Assembly: GCA_015680685.1 (NCBI GenBank)
Contig: MNCI01002011.1
Span: forward strand, 242,707-306,706
Origin: Gnetum montanum
Lineage: Eukaryota; Streptophyta; Gnetopsida; Gnetales; Gnetaceae
Reading direction: 5' to 3'
DNA length: 64,000 bases
Notes under the pieces: generated by a model
Databases searched by the model: none
What the model was told of the DNA's origin: nothing
The model's input: the letters and a program-made list of their open reading frames with translations, nothing else
Part shown: positions 33,700 through 46,167 of the stretch, piece after piece
Layout of the letters: each line of letters opens with the position of its first letter
Position numbering within the stretch: the first letter of the stretch is position 1
Translations under genes and position numbers: made by a program

Positions 33700-35300
33700 T
33701 CTAAGGTTTTATTTTAAGTATATATGAACTAACCCTTATTAGAGTTTTAAGTAGGAAAATATGAGGTACCAGGTGGGTCATTGGTACATGATATGTCATT
33801 GGAGTTTAATTTATACATTTGATAAGTTAAGCCTTTACCATCATGATTGAGAATAAAATTTGTAACAGAACCTTAGGTGGTATGAGCATCATTTAAGTAT
33901 AGGTGAAGATCAAAATCATCATGTATTAAAGTTGTAATGAGGCATTGTGCTGGTTCTAGGATGTCTAATTTCTTAGGACGTGGTTGTATGGGTTTATAAT
34001 AGGATTCGAATAGAGGTGGTAAAAATAAAATATCCACTATGATTTGATTCTCAATAGAATGGTGTGAAAGATATGAAATATCAAACTTAGTAAGAAAGGT
34101 TTTCTCTTTGTCCATGCAATTGTTATCGCACAAGTTAGGAACAATTAAGCATAAAACATTATCACAAGATATAACATAGACACTCATCCCTAGTAGATAA
34201 TGTCTTCACTTTCTAAGTGCAAAGATAAGACCAAGGTAAGACTTCTCTCTAACTATCTTGTTTCATAATATGAGAATGAATAAAAGATGTAGTAGATAGG
34301 AAGATGAACTCTATCTTTGCATAATTGGAAAAGCATGATGATGATGGAATCTTCAAATTTGAATAAAAAAAGATAGAATAAGAGATTGAACTAAGGTAGA
34401 TCAAATACTAGAAGATGGATTACATCAAAGGCTTTTTACCATTTTGAATCCCACTTGAAAGTGATGGATTTTTTGAGGAGAGGTAAGAGAGAATGAAAGT
34501 AATTAGTGAGATTATAAATAAAATGATAAATGAATTATAGATGACCTTGTAAGATGTGTATTTCTTTAACGCATCTAGGTGGAGTAAGGTTTAGAATGAC
34601 TTTGACTTTACCAAGATTAACTACAATTTCATTGGTTGAGACAAGAAACTCTAGCATCTTTTCAATTTCTACTCCAAAAATACACTTCTTTGGATTAAGT
34701 GATGGCTATATTGATTAAAATGAGTTAGAAAAATGTTCAGATCTCTAGGCTAACCTATTACTATTAGATCAAATATGTAATTATTTACCATTTTGAATAT
34801 CATATCACTAAAGATATATATAATTGCTCATTGATATATACATTCCATATTTTTGAGTCCAAAAAACATCTTTGTGTAGAAAAATGTTTCCTCAGGGTCA
34901 TGAAACTAATATAACATTGATGCCTAGGATTGATTTGGATCTAGTTGTAATATGATAAATCATCAGTGAAAGATAATAATGCATGTCTAGTGAGGGTATC
35001 TATGAGTTGCTCTATGTTACACAATGAAAAATCATCTTTGAGTATTACATTGTTGAGATTGCAAAAATATATGCGCATCTTGATATATCTTTTTTTCTTG
35101 AAAGCCATGACCATGTTGGAGGCCTAGTTTGAGTAATCTATAAAATGGATTAATCATACATTGTATAGCTTAATAATCTCTTCTTTAATTACAAGAGCTA
35201 AATAAATGTTAATTTTTATAGCTTTTTGCTTAATTGATTTAGAGCTTTCCTCAAGGATGATATTCTATTGAACCAAGTACATGTCTAATCCTAGCATGTT
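33700..35300 (-). pseudogene. Tat-type gypsy RT fragment (L)
   Basis: Minus strand at about 35130-34560: VILKDDFSLCNIEQLIDTLT, ALLSFTDDLSYYN, then NPKKCIFGVEIEKMLEFLVS, closely parallel to element A's RT (KDDFPLPSIDQLVDSTAGHA). The YVDD box is lost. A 104-codon open stretch at 33873-34187 follows on the same strand; I do not recognise it. Confidence 0.75.
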
Positions 35301-36756
35301 ATCATATTCCTAAGCAAAAGTAATAGAGTTATTTTGTAATGAGTTTAAAATTGAGATTTTTAGGTTTTCAAGGAGGTTATGAATGATTGGAAGAAAATAT
35401 AATATTATCATTAGTATCACTATCAAGGAATCCATCTACTTAGATCTCGAAGCATCAAGGTCTAGGTCATGATTTTAAGTTAAAGTAGTATCCTCCAAGT
35501 GGTTGAATTAGCTTTAGAGTTCTCACATGTGAGCACCATTTTTTTGATCTACATGGCTTAATTTAAAATCTCAACAATGGACTTATTATCTTAGTTTTTT
35601 ATCCTTGTCATGAATTTGTACATCAAAACTAGGTTTTCTTGGCCTATAATATTGTATTTGATTAGATGTAAGTTCATTATTCTATTATCTATAATATAGA
35701 TATATGTAGGATTGTAGGTCATATATTTGTGATGCTTAATTAATGGTAAACTAACAAAGGTTCATCAGTAATGGGATTTAAGATGACTTTGAAATTGTTA
35801 CATACAATGTAAGTTCATTGAATATGATGGCAGTCTGGGGAAGAAAGCTATCCTCATATTTACTATTAAAAGGAATATGTTTGTTCAATAAAGTTTAATG
35901 TAATTTGGATTTTAACATCAAGCCTTCATTCATCATTATATGAATTTTCAAAGATTTAAATTATTAAGTGAACAATTCAATATCGCAACTTAATTTAAAA
36001 GAGTTGATTTGAGTAACAAATGAAAGATTATTGCTTAATAGAAGATTGAAAAATTCTCTTAACACTTTAAGATTTGAGAAATAATTATGACATTCATTTA
36101 GGATGTAATGCACTCTATGACCATGTCAAGGTGGTGTGACCTAAATAATGATGTAATTAACATATAAGTTAGGCTAATATGTTGAACACCTTAATTTGGG
36201 GAATTTATTCCTTATCTTCTTCATCTGGAGTACTTCCCATAAGCCAAGCATTTGTTTTCACTAACAAGCATACTTTTTTTATTTTTAACTTTAAAACCAA
36301 ACCATATTTTAAAGGTCATTTACCTTATAATAATTTTACTTTTATCAACAATATTATCCAATTTCTAACATACATTGTAGGAACTAAACATTATTGTGAT
36401 AAAAATACTAGCATCATTGTTAGTAGCACCATCATATATTTCTCACTTCTAAGCCCAATGCTCATGAATTCATGTTGTTATTCTCTGTTCACTAATGTAA
36501 ATATGAGATTTTTCATACTTAATTGATTGAGCCAAACTCTACATATATGAACATTTTGTTGATGCCTTACTATTATATATTTCCAACATTGTTTACATAA
36601 CTTACATTTTTTCTAACATTTAAGTCTCTACTCATTTTCATAAGAGTGTCTGGGTATGTAATTTTTTTAACTCAACATTGAATAAAAAGGATAAAAGCTT
36701 TATAACTATCTAGAAATGTTTATAGGATAATGGTAGGTATCTTGGATTATTGTTTA
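35301..36756. other. Decayed A/T-rich sequence
   Basis: Probably the upstream part of L, but no protease or Gag motif could be read. A 115-codon plus-strand open frame at 36179-36526 has hydrophobic, low-complexity composition and no recognisable domain. Confidence 0.4.
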
Positions 36757-38096
36757 TGTGCATCAATTAACTTAGAAGTGGGGAGGAGGGTTGAATGAGT
36801 TATAAATTAACAAGTAAATTATAAAAGAAAAAACTAAAAATATAAAACTAACTGTTTAAATATAATGGACTATCTTAAGCAATTGTTTAAATATAAAGCA
36901 ATGTATGTAGTAAAGTTCACCATCTTAAGATCTACTATGAATTAATAGCTATGGTTGAGACTACCACTATGATAGATCCTTAAATGTTACATACTTTCTT
37001 ACATGGTGAACAACAAGATTGGTTTCTCATAAGACTCCCAAGGACCTCACAAGATCAAAAATGAATTATGATGCTCTCGCAAGATAGACTTACAAACCCC
37101 TTAGGGTAGAAGAAAATTGACAAACACTTGAACCCTTCTAGGTTGTGATGTAGATCTTTCCTTAGTGAGATTCTACATTTTGCAAAGCTTCAAGGATTAT
37201 ATTAAGAATGAGATTATAGGATGGATGATTCTACAAATCATATATACAAAAGATATGTAAACACTAGGATAATATAATAAATCAAATAGCAATCCCTACA
37301 TCTAAATCTAAGCATGCATGATACAAAAATAAGAGAGTAATAGATTAGATCAACATGTACACATGGATGATTCAAAAAGAGTTGAAAACTTGGAAAATGA
37401 TGTAACAATGGTGGTGCAGCTTTTAACAATCTTCCAACCCTTTTAAGATCATAGCAAAAACAAGATGTTTATTCCAATGAGGTTAAGCTAATGATTATCT
37501 TGCATTACTTGAAAGATCAAATTTTGAAACCATTCGTTAATAATTCTCTCCTCCATGAAAGTTTCGCATGAAGAATTGGAGTTTGGGAAATGGCTATACA
37601 TAGCATTTTTTATTTCCTTCAGTGGCTACTTAAGACATCAAGACATCTCATTTGAAGCTTGGATGTTTACACTGAGAAGGTTGAGCCTCAGGTGGAATGT
37701 TTAGAACATGCTAGAACATCTAGCTTAACATCTAGGTCAATTCTCATGGAACATCCACATTGAGGTTGGGACACCCATCCTCGGTCATGGAACATTCATA
37801 ATCTAGAACCTTTGTGATGAGGCTTGGAACATCTAGGCTAGGTGAAAGATAAACTATGACCTTTGTTTTCTCTTAGCTTGAATGTTCACCATGAAGCCTA
37901 GACATATGGGGTTAAGAAAAAATAATGTTGACTTGATCAATCCTTACCTTCATGCATCTCAAAATCCTTGATTTACATTCCTTAACCTTCACTTTGCTCA
38001 AGTGCTTAGCAACTTGGTCAATACTTAAAATACAAGCTCAACCAAACACACTTATTTATTGTCTATTTCTTAGACAAAACATGGAATAGATCAATA
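36757..38096 (-). mobile_element. Copia element M 3' LTR
   Basis: About 1.34 kb. The minus strand starts TATTGATC (expected TGTTGATC) right after a polypurine tract and ends in CACA. The end contains TTCAACC...CCACTTCTAAGTT, as in G. No primer site follows the end, as expected for a 3' LTR. It holds GAACAT/AACATC half-site repeats at 37690-37890. Confidence 0.75.
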
Positions 38097-38117
38097 ATCT
38101 CTCTCTTTTTGGTAATA
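38097..38117 (-). promoter_or_regulatory. Polypurine tract of M
   Basis: Minus-strand ATTACCAAAAAGAGAGAGAT adjoins the LTR, parallel to the CACCAAAAATGGGTAGAT tract of G. Confidence 0.75.
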
Positions 38118-38897
38118 TCTAAAAACTTGAGAATGAGTGAGTAGTACAAAATCTAAAAACATAAAATATAGAACTTGAAAAGATAAAATACATAAATAAT
38201 ATAAAGATAAAACATATGAAAGACATGAGATAAATAAAATATGGAAATTATGACAATGTATGAACATTAAGACTAGAGCCCATTGACATAATATCCTCAT
38301 TCTCTCTTTCTTTCTTTTTCACATCATCTAAAAAGATGGAAAGATTTCCATATGTACTTAATTTAAGTCCTTAACCTATTATCTTGAAGGATTATGACCT
38401 TCCTCCTCATCATAATAAGTACTATGAGCAAGAGACTTTCCATTTGAATCCATAGGCTCAAGTATAATTTTCTAGTACCATCATTAATGAAGCTTCTCTT
38501 TGAAACCTAACCTCAAAGTCCCAACTAACTAAAAGACATAAGTCTCATTAGAAGAATGAATTTGTTAATAAGTATTTGACATTGAAGAATAAAATAAACT
38601 ATCCATGGCCCCATAGTCAAAGGAATCATTAATTATTCTCTAGCTCTTGGAAGTTAACTTCCTTTCAACCTATATCTTTTGCTGGTCCTCATGTGGGTAA
38701 TGAAGCTGATCCTCATGGCCCTACTACTTCCCCTAGCAATATACTTCCCCTACATGCACTAACTTCTCATCTAAGTTCTTTTTCATGCCTAAATCATAGC
38801 CCTTGGATAGGCCAACATTAGAAGCATGAGCATGAGTAACATGCTTCTTTCACTAAATAGGGATTCCAATTGGATCCTTCTCTAAAATGAAAGGCGG
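38118..38897 (-). pseudogene. Element M internal 3' region, left part
   Basis: Stop-rich sequence between M's polypurine tract and the G insertion. It should be the C-terminal part of the ORF resumed at 49526; no domain can be read here. Confidence 0.5.
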
Positions 38898-40035
38898 TGT
38901 TGACCTTTTGGTTTGTCAAAAATTTAGAAAATTAAAAATGTGAAAAAATGTATTTGTATTACCTTAAAAGTTTAAGGATAGACCAAGAACATGAAGACAT
39001 TAGGACAATAGCACAATCAAGAGCTTTAATGTATCAAGACAGAGAAAATCCTAAGTTAGAAAAATAGCTACATCAACATGACAACAAGACCCAAGACTTC
39101 AAAATAAGAGGTATGTTGGGATGACAATATAAGAGCTAGGATACAAGATAAGTCTACGAGCCAAATGAAGATGTTTTGGGAACTACCCAGATGTTGAAAT
39201 GTCAAAGCAATGATTCAAAGTTCAATGTGCTTGCAAGGTAGACATATCACATTAGTAGTAGACGTCTAACTCTTGGAAAAGACATCTAAGGGTAGACGTC
39301 TAAGGGTATATGTCTTTCCAAAATTGACAGTTTTGATAGAAAGATATCTTCACTTAGAATTAAACATCTCAAATAGCCATTATCTAGCTATTGGAGAAAT
39401 TCTAAGGGTTTTTGGAAGCCTAAAGAGTATAAAACAAAGTGGAATTCATGAGAAAGAAGAAGAACCATTTATTGAATATCTATCCTTGGCTACTCCAAAA
39501 GTAAATTTTCTTGGTTATTCATTGTTTCATCATTGGTAATGTGTTGTATGTGCTGAGAGTCATATTACAAGAAATTTGTAATTTGAGCTACACTCTCTCC
39601 TTAATTCTTTTGTTCTTTCTTATTAGCCCTATGGGGTTAATGTACTTCTTATGGGCAGGCATCTTCATTGAGCTTGTCAGGACCTTGAGAGGTTGAGTGG
39701 GTTTGTAATGATAAAACATTCTAGTGTGAAGCTTATGTTTGTAAAGGTTGTGGAATCCTTTAAACCAATATTTAAGCTTATTGGGACCTTACGGGGTTGA
39801 ATGATTTCATGGCAATGAAACACTCCAAAGCGGAGCTCAAATCTTGTAAAGGTTGTGCTGCCCTTCAAAATACATTTTTGAAGTAATAAAGTCTAGAGGT
39901 GTGCATGGATTCTACCCTCCAAGTGTGGATGTACCCAAGTTTGGGAACCACATAAAAATTATGTTTGATTTTGGTGGCTACAATGATTTAAATTAGGAAA
40001 CTTATTCAACCCCCCTTCTAAGTTCTTGATCCACA
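38898..40035 (+). mobile_element. Element G 5' LTR
   Basis: 1138 bp, TGTTGACC...CCACA. AGACGTCT-type array 39240-39369, TATA box TATAAAAC at 39428-39435, and an end with TTCAACCCCCCTTCTAAGTT typical of large copia LTRs. Confidence 0.88.
39240..39369 (+). repeat. AGACGTCT array in G 5' LTR (14- and 20-bp steps)
   Basis: Octamers at 39240 AGACATAT, 39260 AGACGTCT, 39280 AGACATCT, 39294 AGACGTCT, 39308 ATATGTCT, 39342 AGATATCT and 39362 AAACATCT; steps 20,20,14,14,34,20. The 34-bp gap equals 14+20, as if one site had decayed. The 3' LTR copy (about 45657-45790) repeats the pattern. Confidence 0.92.
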
Positions 40036-40037
40036 AG

Positions 40038-40049
40038 TGGCATCAGAGC
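40038..40049 (+). promoter_or_regulatory. Primer binding site of G
   Basis: TGGCATCAGAGC, one mismatch from the initiator-Met site TGGTATCAGAGC. Confidence 0.9.
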
Positions 40050-40089
40050 CTAGTATTCTTGGGTTTGAGCATAATAACTCAAGAGTGAG

Positions 40090-41015
40090 TGATGGAAGGA
40101 GGATCATACATGAATTTACCAATGTTCAATGAGGTTACCTTTATGTGCTAGAAGATTCAAATGTAATAATTCTTTAAGTATATAAGGTTCTTAGTTTAGG
40201 AATTTATCTTGGATGGATGCACTCAACTCATCAGTAGCATGTTGGGTAGCAAAGATAAGACAAGAGGTAAGCAATATAAACATTTAAATTTTGATACCTC
40301 TTCTATGAAATGTTGGATATGTTGTGGAAGAGGCCATATGGCCTTTGAATACCCCAATGTTTACAGGTTGTAAGAGAAAAGGTATAGTGAAGAATGGAGA
40401 AAAAGTAACATCTATATAAGTTGGGATGATGAAGAGGAAATAAGAAATACACCCAAAGATTCATATCTTTCATGTATAGCCCTAAAAAATCTAGAATCTA
40501 TTAATGATTCTATCTCTGATGATGAAGCTAAAGAAGATGAGACTTCTTTGAAAGAAAGGTATGAGCTACTTTGTAATAAGGTAATTTCCTTTCCAAGATT
40601 ATGTAGCAAAATGAAAAAGGCCATGTATACTAAAGAACTAGGGATAGCTCAACTTAATATAAAGTGCTCAAATCTTAAGAAGGAAAACTCAAACCTAAGG
40701 GTTGAGGTAGAAAAGCTAACCATTTCCCATGAGCATATTAACAAGGATCTTGAAAATTTGAAGCTCATCAATGATAGGTTAACATAGGAGAAGGATACTC
40801 TACAAATCATGTTGGGACAAAGTGGAGATCCAAATAATGACATAGAACTAATAAGTCATTCCCACTATAAGACATCTACTTGTACTTCATCAAATACAAT
40901 GTATACACCTAGGCTTGCTCATGTAGCTAAAATGAGAAATAGTATGTGTTTTCATTGTGGTAATTTTAGGCATAAGCAATCTTATTGCTATTTACAATCA
41001 AGCATTATAAATTGA
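40090..41015 (+). pseudogene. Element G gag
   Basis: Begins with SYMNLPMFN-like sequence after the primer site. A first zinc knuckle near 40310 (CWICCGRGHMAFEY) has lost its last cysteine. A coiled-coil stretch follows at 40548-40787 (KENSNLRVEVEKL). A second, intact CX2CX4HX4C knuckle (CFHCGNFRHKQSYC) lies at 40949-40990. Stops break the frame. RNA-binding capsid protein by family. Confidence 0.85.
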
Positions 41016-41960
41016 CTACATGGTCTTATCAAAAAAAGCCTAGAAAGTATGACTTGTAGGTTAGAAAGGTTTGGAGGCCCAAGGTAAGAAAGCTAGAGAA
41101 AGAATTTAGTGACTCAAAAAAACATCTTCATGTTAAAAAAGGAAAAGATCATATGCATGCTATGGAGGTACTCTATGATAAAGGACCTCATCCTAAACTC
41201 CCTTAATCATGTTCATACCCAAAAGTAACCAAGGTAAGTAATGGTAAGTATAACTATAATCAATATTCCTTGACTTGATGAGATTAGACTAGGTTGATTT
41301 ATTTTTATGCTAGCATTTAGAACAATGGTTGAATGGAAGCTATTTAAAATCATTGAATACACAAAGAAATTTCCACTTGGTCTTGCAAATTGTTGAGCTA
41401 TAATGACCTTCTTCTACTACTTTTAATGTTTTTTGTTGATAAATTATGTTCTTAACTAGAATGTATTGGTTTCAAGTGGTTTAAAGCACTTGATTGTAAT
41501 TCATGGACCAAAATCTCTTTGCTGAATGTTCATTGTTATTTAAACATATGTGTCTTATGTTCCATACTCTTAACTAATTTATGATATGGAATTGTTTCTT
41601 CCTTGTGAAATCATAAAGTCTAATTATTTTTACAGGTTTTTGATGTACAGAAATTGAATAAAGGCAACATTTTCAAAAGGAATTCCTTAAGTATATGAAT
41701 TATTTGCTATCTTTATCATAAGGTACTACTAACAGGAGGTCTTATTTTCAAAAGTTTCCAAACTTGATCTTGATATGACACTGCAAATTTATGGACATTT
41801 GATGAGGACATCACCTAACCCTTGTGGTGTTTTTCCATGTTTGGGGATGTTTTGAACTTATTTTGATGTGTTTGGAAGGTTTCAAGGGAGATGGGGACTT
41901 TTTTGGAGGTGTCTGAAGGTTCCAAACTTTAACATGAGCATCTCTAATTTTTTCCCTAGT
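41016..41960 (+). other. G interior, pol deleted
   Basis: No integrase, RT or RNase H motif in any frame; the polymerase has been lost. Confidence 0.6.
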
Positions 41961-41965
41961 AGGAT

Positions 41966-42033
41966 AGATGTCTACTCTAATAATTAGACATCTCAACTAC
42001 ATTCAAGACATCTACTATTTTTTCAAGATGTCT
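41966..42033 (+). repeat. AGACATCT array inside G (20-20-20)
   Basis: 41966 AGATGTCT, 41986 AGACATCT, 42006 AGACATCT and 42026 AGATGTCT, at exact 20-bp steps. It is the LTR palindrome again, about 1.6 kb before the 3' LTR. No clear TATA box follows. Confidence 0.9.
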
Positions 42034-43599
42034 AGTACAAATTCCAATGAATGAATTACAATAGATGGAAATCGTGATGCTTCTATGATCTTTTACTTGT
42101 TGACCTTCTTGAAAGAAATTCCTTGCAAACAAATTACTTGAAGATCCTAAAAGGCTAGAGGGGAGATAACCACTTTCTACAATAGATGGTTCAAAAGATG
42201 GGACATATATGCAGGTGGAGCATCAATGTAGGGTAAGTATTGAGTGATTCTCTCAAAGATATGATATCTTAATTGCAAGCTTCCAATCTCTAGCACCTAT
42301 ATCAAAAAACAAACAAGGATGAACATATTCATTCGGTAATGTTTTGAAGATCAAAGAAGAAATTTATTTATTAATTTTTAGAATCTTAACCTAAAGTTTG
42401 TCTTTCTTGGTGAAAGCTCTTGAACTCTATATGTTATATTAACTTGTGAGCACTATATTAAGGATTTAATGGTTCATGTCTGACATTTTATATTCTAAGA
42501 ATGTATCATTGTAAGTATCTAGGATCCTTATTGCAAGTATAAACTATGTAGTACTCACCAAAGAGTTCTCAAGAACCTTTAATTATTTTTTGGAACTAGA
42601 AAAGGTATTCATGCTATCTTTTGGTAAGGTTTTTAAGGTAATCTTATAAATGATAAGTTATATATGTGTTGATATTTTCTCTCAACATGGTTATCATAAG
42701 TTAGTTTTTGAACTTCTTGATAAGGAGATGGTGGATTATTTTTTATCTATTTCTTAATAATTGATTGTACATATATTTACTCTCCTTGGCATGAAATTGT
42801 TATATATTTTGAATTTGAATGATGAGTTTAGAAAGTTTTAATGATCTTTTTCACAATATTGGGAATAGATGAAGACCAAATGATGTGTCTTGATTTGTAT
42901 CATTAACAATCTTCATGCATATTTTTGGTTAGCATGGATTGTTATACAACTCTGATCACTTGTGAAGTTTAAGCCCTATGAAAGGAGAAGTATATTGGAT
43001 GATTATCCCGATATCATGAGATATTTTATTACTAATGACTTATTGGTTCAAAGATAGTATACATGATCTTCAATGCTCGGACTTTGAAATTCGACCTTTG
43101 GATATCAACTAAAAGGCTTAGGTTCATTGTGCCTCATTATGTCTAACTTTGTTTGTGATTAGATAAAGGGGAATTCTTAATGAAATTTGGTTTTTTCTTC
43201 ATTAGCCTTATGAAATCAATGCTAAAGGATGTGTACTCTTTAACTAATATCCATCATGTTTTCTTCCTTAGCTAAATGTTTGTATCTCTATGGTATTGTC
43301 ATATGATGTTATCAAATTTTACCTTATGAAACTTTATTAAGGATGTTTGGATAGGTACTTTTCATGATCCCATCCTTTTGGGTGTTGTCCAAAATGGAGG
43401 AGAATTTTGTGACATTATTCATGCATACTATATGATGTTTCTCTTTTTAAGATGCATACTATATGATGTTTCTCTTTTTACTATATATCTTTGATGATAG
43501 GTTTGTGATATGTCCAATGCATTGTATTTTGCTATATGAAAATGTTTATGCTTTTATTGTTATGGTATTAGGCTCACCCAATTTCTCAAGTTTTGGAAA
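42034..43599 (+). other. G 3' interior, unassigned
   Basis: Decayed; a 3' ORF would be expected by analogy with M, B and C but no domain could be read. A purine run AGATAAAGGGGAA near 43160 may be an internal polypurine tract. Confidence 0.4.
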
Positions 43600-43618
43600 T
43601 CACCAAAAATGGGTAGAT
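43600..43618 (+). promoter_or_regulatory. Polypurine tract of G
   Basis: CACCAAAAATGGGTAGAT directly before the 3' LTR; same layout as in M. Confidence 0.75.
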
Positions 43619-43850
43619 TTTTGACCTTTTGGTATGTCAAAAACCTAGAAAATGCATAATGTGGAAAATGTATTTGTATTGCCTTGCAAGTCTAAGGGTA
43701 GACTGAGAGCATGATGAGAGAGCGACAATAGCACAATCAAAAGCTTAAATGTATCAAGACATTAGATTAGGACAAAGAGAAAATCCTAAGTCAAAATGAG
43801 AGTTACATTGAGATGGCAAGAAGATCCAAGACTTTAAAATAAGAGCTACA

Positions 43851-45528
43851 TGTAGCAACTAAAAACATCAGTGGCTGGAATGCCAAGGGGTCCACGAGCA
43901 CATAGTTTGGCCCTGAGTTGACATGAGGGCCTACTGAAGGTGGAGATAAGGTGCCCTAAATGGTCTTGTCAACAAATAAGAACTTACCAAATGTGATGCC
44001 AAATGATGCTAAGTGTTAAGTAGTGTTCGAGGTGTCAGTGATGTCAATGGGGTGAGCGTAGTCAAGGGTTTCAATGCAAAACAAAGGTACCAACATGTGA
44101 GGACCACTACCCAAGCATGGCTATGGATTAGAACAATGAAAAATGCAAGTAAAACTACTAGAAATGTAAAGAAAGAGAGCAACAGAGAACTGAACACCAC
44201 CCCAAGTGGGGTTGAGCGTAGTTAACTTTAGAAGGGATGAGAAGATATGTGGTGTATAACAAGTGCAGTGGATAGCATAGTCATAGTCTCGGGGGTGTTT
44301 GGCCATGAAGACTGAAGTTCTACCATAGTATCTATGCCTATCGAGTTGGCCGCTGCGATGAGCAATGGGCTGCGATCATCCATGGTGTCCTATGGTGAGC
44401 TACGATGGTGTGTAACCTCGCCAAATGCTAACCCAAAATTTGCAAATGTCTTGAATTGCCAAAATGCCAAATGTGCTTCAAATTTTCCAACCCCAAAAAC
44501 ATTGAGAGCTAGAGTATTTATAGGCCTAGGATTAGCGTGAAATGTGAATCAACTACCACGTGGTTGTGGGATGGTTGGAACTATGTCACATCCAACTATG
44601 CTCTCCACTAAGGCTAGTGATGTTATGCTTTGCTATGCTATAAAAAAATTTATGAGACCATGAGACTGTGACTATGATACCAATTGCATGTGCATGTACC
44701 GAAAAGATTACAATGTACTTGAAAAAATGCAACTTTGGAGACTATGCTCTCCATTGTCTTGTGTGGGGTCAAGTGTAGTTACAATTTGGGGCCAAGAAAG
44801 GGGTACAAAAAAGATACATTTTTGCTAAGTATGCTTGCCAAGGATGAGTTAGAGCTAAGGTGAATGTTGGTGCTATGTTATGAAGGCCTTTAGAGGCTAT
44901 TCTAGCTAACTATGCTTTGGACTAAGGGAGAGCATAGTCCCACACTTGGAAACATTTTGCAAAAAGTGACTATGTGTTGACTATGCTCTCTTTGGGAGGC
45001 TAAATACACTCCCAATTGGGGTCAAGCATAGTCCTAGAACTTTTCAAGACTTGCAGAAACTGGCTTCTAGTTGACTATGCTTGACTATGCTCTAGGGTAA
45101 TGAAGAGCGTAGTCTCAACACTACAAAAATTTCTGCAAAACTAGGTCTTCCATGCTGACTACGCTTGGCTATGCTCTAGGGTAGTGGAGAGTGTAGTCAT
45201 AGCACTTATAAAATTCTACAATGGTTGGCTTAACACTTAGAAAAATTTGCAAAACTCGCCTTTGCGCTAACTACACTCTAGGGTAGTGGAGAGCATAGTT
45301 CCAACACTTGGAAAAAATTTGCAGCTTCTTGCTTCGCAATGACACTTAGGAAAAATTGCAAAAAATAAATTTTTGGAGCTAATTACACCCTCCACTAGGT
45401 TGACTATGCTCTAGGAAAATAGAGAATGTAGTCTAAGCACTTTGACAAATTTGCAAAAAGTGGCCTCATGTTGACACTTAAGCAAGTTTGCAGTCAAGAC
45501 ATTGTAGCTCGAATTTGGTGGTGTTTCA
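43851..45528 (+). mobile_element. Solo LTR H, TSD CTACA
   Basis: 1678 bp, TGTAGCAAC...GTGTTTCA, flanked by perfect CTACA at 43846-43850 and 45529-45533, inside G's 3' LTR. TATA box TATTTATA at 44515-44522. It has no interior, so unequal recombination removed it. It carries repeated inverted pairs of the form GACTATGCTCT...AGAGCGTAGTC. Confidence 0.9.
44585..45440 (+). repeat. Hairpin array GACTATGCTCT / AGAGCATAGTC in H
   Basis: At least five inverted pairs: near 44910-44940, 45080-45115, 45163-45200, 45265-45300 and 45395-45430. Arms are about 10-11 bp with a loop of about 10 bp, often AGGGTAGTGG-like. Orientation and spacing are irregular, unlike the phased arrays of B and G. Confidence 0.75.
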
Positions 45529-46167
45529 CTACATTGGGATAACAAGATAAGTGCAAGATACAAGAGAATTATACAGGCCAAATGAAGATGTTTTGGGAAC
45601 TATCAAGATGCTAAAATGTTAGAGCAATGATTCAAAGTTCAATGTCCTTGCAAGGTAGACATCTTGCATTGGCAACAAATGTCTAACTCTTGGAAAAGAC
45701 ATCTAAGGGTAGACATATAAGGGTAGATGTCTTTCCAAAATTAGTAGTGTTGATAGAAAGATGTATTCACTTCAAATTAGACATCTCATATAGCCATTTG
45801 ATGAATTCCAAGGGATTTTCAAAAGCTCAAAGTGTATAAAACAAAGTGGAATTCATGAGAAAGGAGAGGAATTATTTATTGAATATCTATCCTTGGCTAC
45901 TCCAAAAGTGAATTTTCTTTATTCTTCATTGTTTCATCATTTGTAATGTGTTGTATCTACTGAGATCCCTCTTGCAAGGAATTTGTAATTTGAGTTACAA
46001 TCTCTCCTTAATTCCTGACCTGTTTCTTATAAGCCCTACGGAATTCATGTGCTTCTTGTAGGAAGGCATTTTTGTTGAGCTTGTTGGAACCTTAAGGGGT
46101 TGAGTGATTTTACAACAACAAAACACTCTAGTGTGAAGGTCACATCTGTAAAGTTTATGGGATTTTT

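Noticed and set aside
33873-34187. 104-codon minus-strand ORF as a host gene
   Set aside because: It lies between RT and LINE fragments in decayed DNA and has no recognisable domain; probably part of element L.
36179-36526. 115-codon plus-strand ORF
   Set aside because: Phe/Ile/Asn/Ser-rich translation of A/T-rich DNA, no domain and no promoter; treated as chance.
37690-37890. Phased array in M LTR like that of G
   Set aside because: GAACAT/AACATC half-sites recur but steps are irregular (10, 12 and larger), so it was not counted with the phased arrays.
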